Positions 39,787 through 40,143 of a stretch of 40,143 bases of DNA are shown piece by piece; position 1 is the first letter of the stretch; the number at the start of each line of letters is the position of its first letter. Under the pieces are notes generated by a model that saw only the letters and a list, made by a program, of their open reading frames with translations, searched no databases and was not told the origin of the DNA. The DNA is from Streptomyces niveus (GTDB taxonomy: Bacteria > Actinomycetota > Actinomycetes > Streptomycetales > Streptomycetaceae), in assembly GCF_001723055.1 (NCBI RefSeq), contig NZ_MDCR01000055.1:1-40143 (forward strand), read 5' to 3'. The translations under genes were made by a program, and so were the position numbers.

Positions 39787-40143
39787 TCAGGCCGTGGGCC
39801 GCAGGTGTGCGTGCGCCCATTCCTCCAAGCTCGTGAGGGGAACACCGAGCGCCCGCGCGAACTCGGGGCGGGCGGGCTGCGGGTATTCGTTGAGCTGGGC
39901 CTGGCCGAAGCCCATGTCGGGCATCCCGGCGGCGGTCGCCTCCTCCGGGGTCATGTCCGGGGCGGTCAGTTCGACGCCCAGGTTGTGGGAGAGGACCTTG
40001 GCGATCTCCGTCATCGTCAAGTGGTCACTGGCCAGCTCCAGTTCGACCCCGTGGAACCGCGCCGGCTCGGCGACGGCCGCCGCGGCGACCGTGCCGATGT
40101 CGTCGACGGCGACGAGGGAGAGCCGGGTCGCGGGCTTGAGGAG
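39787..40143 (-). CDS. NmrA-like NAD(P)-binding protein, C-terminal part (cut by window edge)
   Basis: The last 118 codons of a gene that continues beyond base 40143. The visible part starts LLKPATRLSLVAVDDIGTVA and continues with FHGVELELASDHLTMTEIAKVLS (by position). This is typical of NmrA/HSCARG-like proteins, where VDDIG lies after the Rossmann domain and the following block recalls nmrA-type substrate segments. Such proteins bind NAD(P) as reductases or redox sensors. The start and the dinucleotide motif are outside the window. It is convergent with the hydrolase gene, 15 bases away. Confidence 0.8.
   Translation of the reverse strand, partial: LLKPATRLSLVAVDDIGTVAAAAVAEPARFHGVELELASDHLTMTEIAKVLSHNLGVELTAPDMTPEEATAAGMPDMGFGQAQLNEYPQPARPEFARALGVPLTSLEEWAHAHLRPTA

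Noticed and set aside
1..40143. tRNA, rRNA, riboswitch or CRISPR features
   Set aside because: No cloverleaf with a T-loop motif, no rRNA conserved stretches and no repeat-spacer array were seen on reading; small RNAs cannot be excluded by eye.

Overview
This is a very GC-rich window, roughly 70% or more by eye, with strong G/C bias at third codon positions, frequent GTG starts and AGGAG-type ribosome binding sites. It also carries a complete 2-methylisoborneol (earthy odorant) operon with an encapsulin-type shell gene. Together these point to a Streptomyces or very close actinomycete chromosome, probably an accessory or arm-like part: it is dominated by transporters, small catabolic operons, local regulators and stand-alone oxidoreductases. 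I saw no rRNA, tRNA, CRISPR array, phage or intact insertion sequence.

Layout. (1) 1-5728: an IclR-controlled 2-hydroxy/2-oxo-acid module. It has the start of a MatC-like dicarboxylate carrier, an IclR regulator, a serine-glyoxylate-type aminotransferase and a large FAD/Fe-S dehydrogenase. (2) 5832-6182: a small Tat-exported protein. (3) 6244-12089: a divergent catabolic cluster. One arm holds an MHS transporter, a RidA protein and an RraA-like protein with overlapping stops and starts; the other holds a ThDP enzyme and an M20 carbamoylase/amidohydrolase. (4) 12268-15070: an aldehyde dehydrogenase divergent from a PucR/CdaR regulator. (5) 15101-17092: a CASTOR/POLLUX-like ion channel. (6) 17176-19308: an AraC regulator with a His-rich tract, divergent from an Fsr-like efflux pump. 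(7) 19219-20761: pspAB and htpX of the envelope-stress system. (8) 20887-21052: a 166-bp MITE-like element, then a nitrobindin, an EF-hand protein and a DUF3592-like membrane protein. (9) 23526-25309: a luciferase-like monooxygenase with its flavin reductase. (10) 25335-30571: a TetR/TetX-like pair, a TetR/NmrA pair and a TetR/metallo-beta-lactamase-fold pair, each with a recognisable regulatory region. (11) 30656-34200: the encapsulin - 2-MIB synthase - GPP methyltransferase operon. (12) 34410-37106: a GNAT protein and a threo-3-hydroxyaspartate-dehydratase-like enzyme, with a divergent YheO/DauR-type regulator. (13) 37158-40143: an SRPBCC/ArsR pair with two operators, a DUF574 methyltransferase, an alpha/beta hydrolase and the end of an NmrA-like gene.

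The most remarkable system is the family-2B encapsulin operon. The shell gene has an inserted cyclic-nucleotide-binding domain and is followed by a terpene cyclase with a long Pro/Ala-rich N-terminal tail, and by the methyltransferase that makes its unusual C11 substrate. The type is already known from other streptomycetes. The less understood candidate is the ThDP / M20 hydrolase / RidA / RraA / MHS cluster, which looks like a complete uptake and breakdown route for a ureido- or amide-type nitrogen compound of unknown identity.
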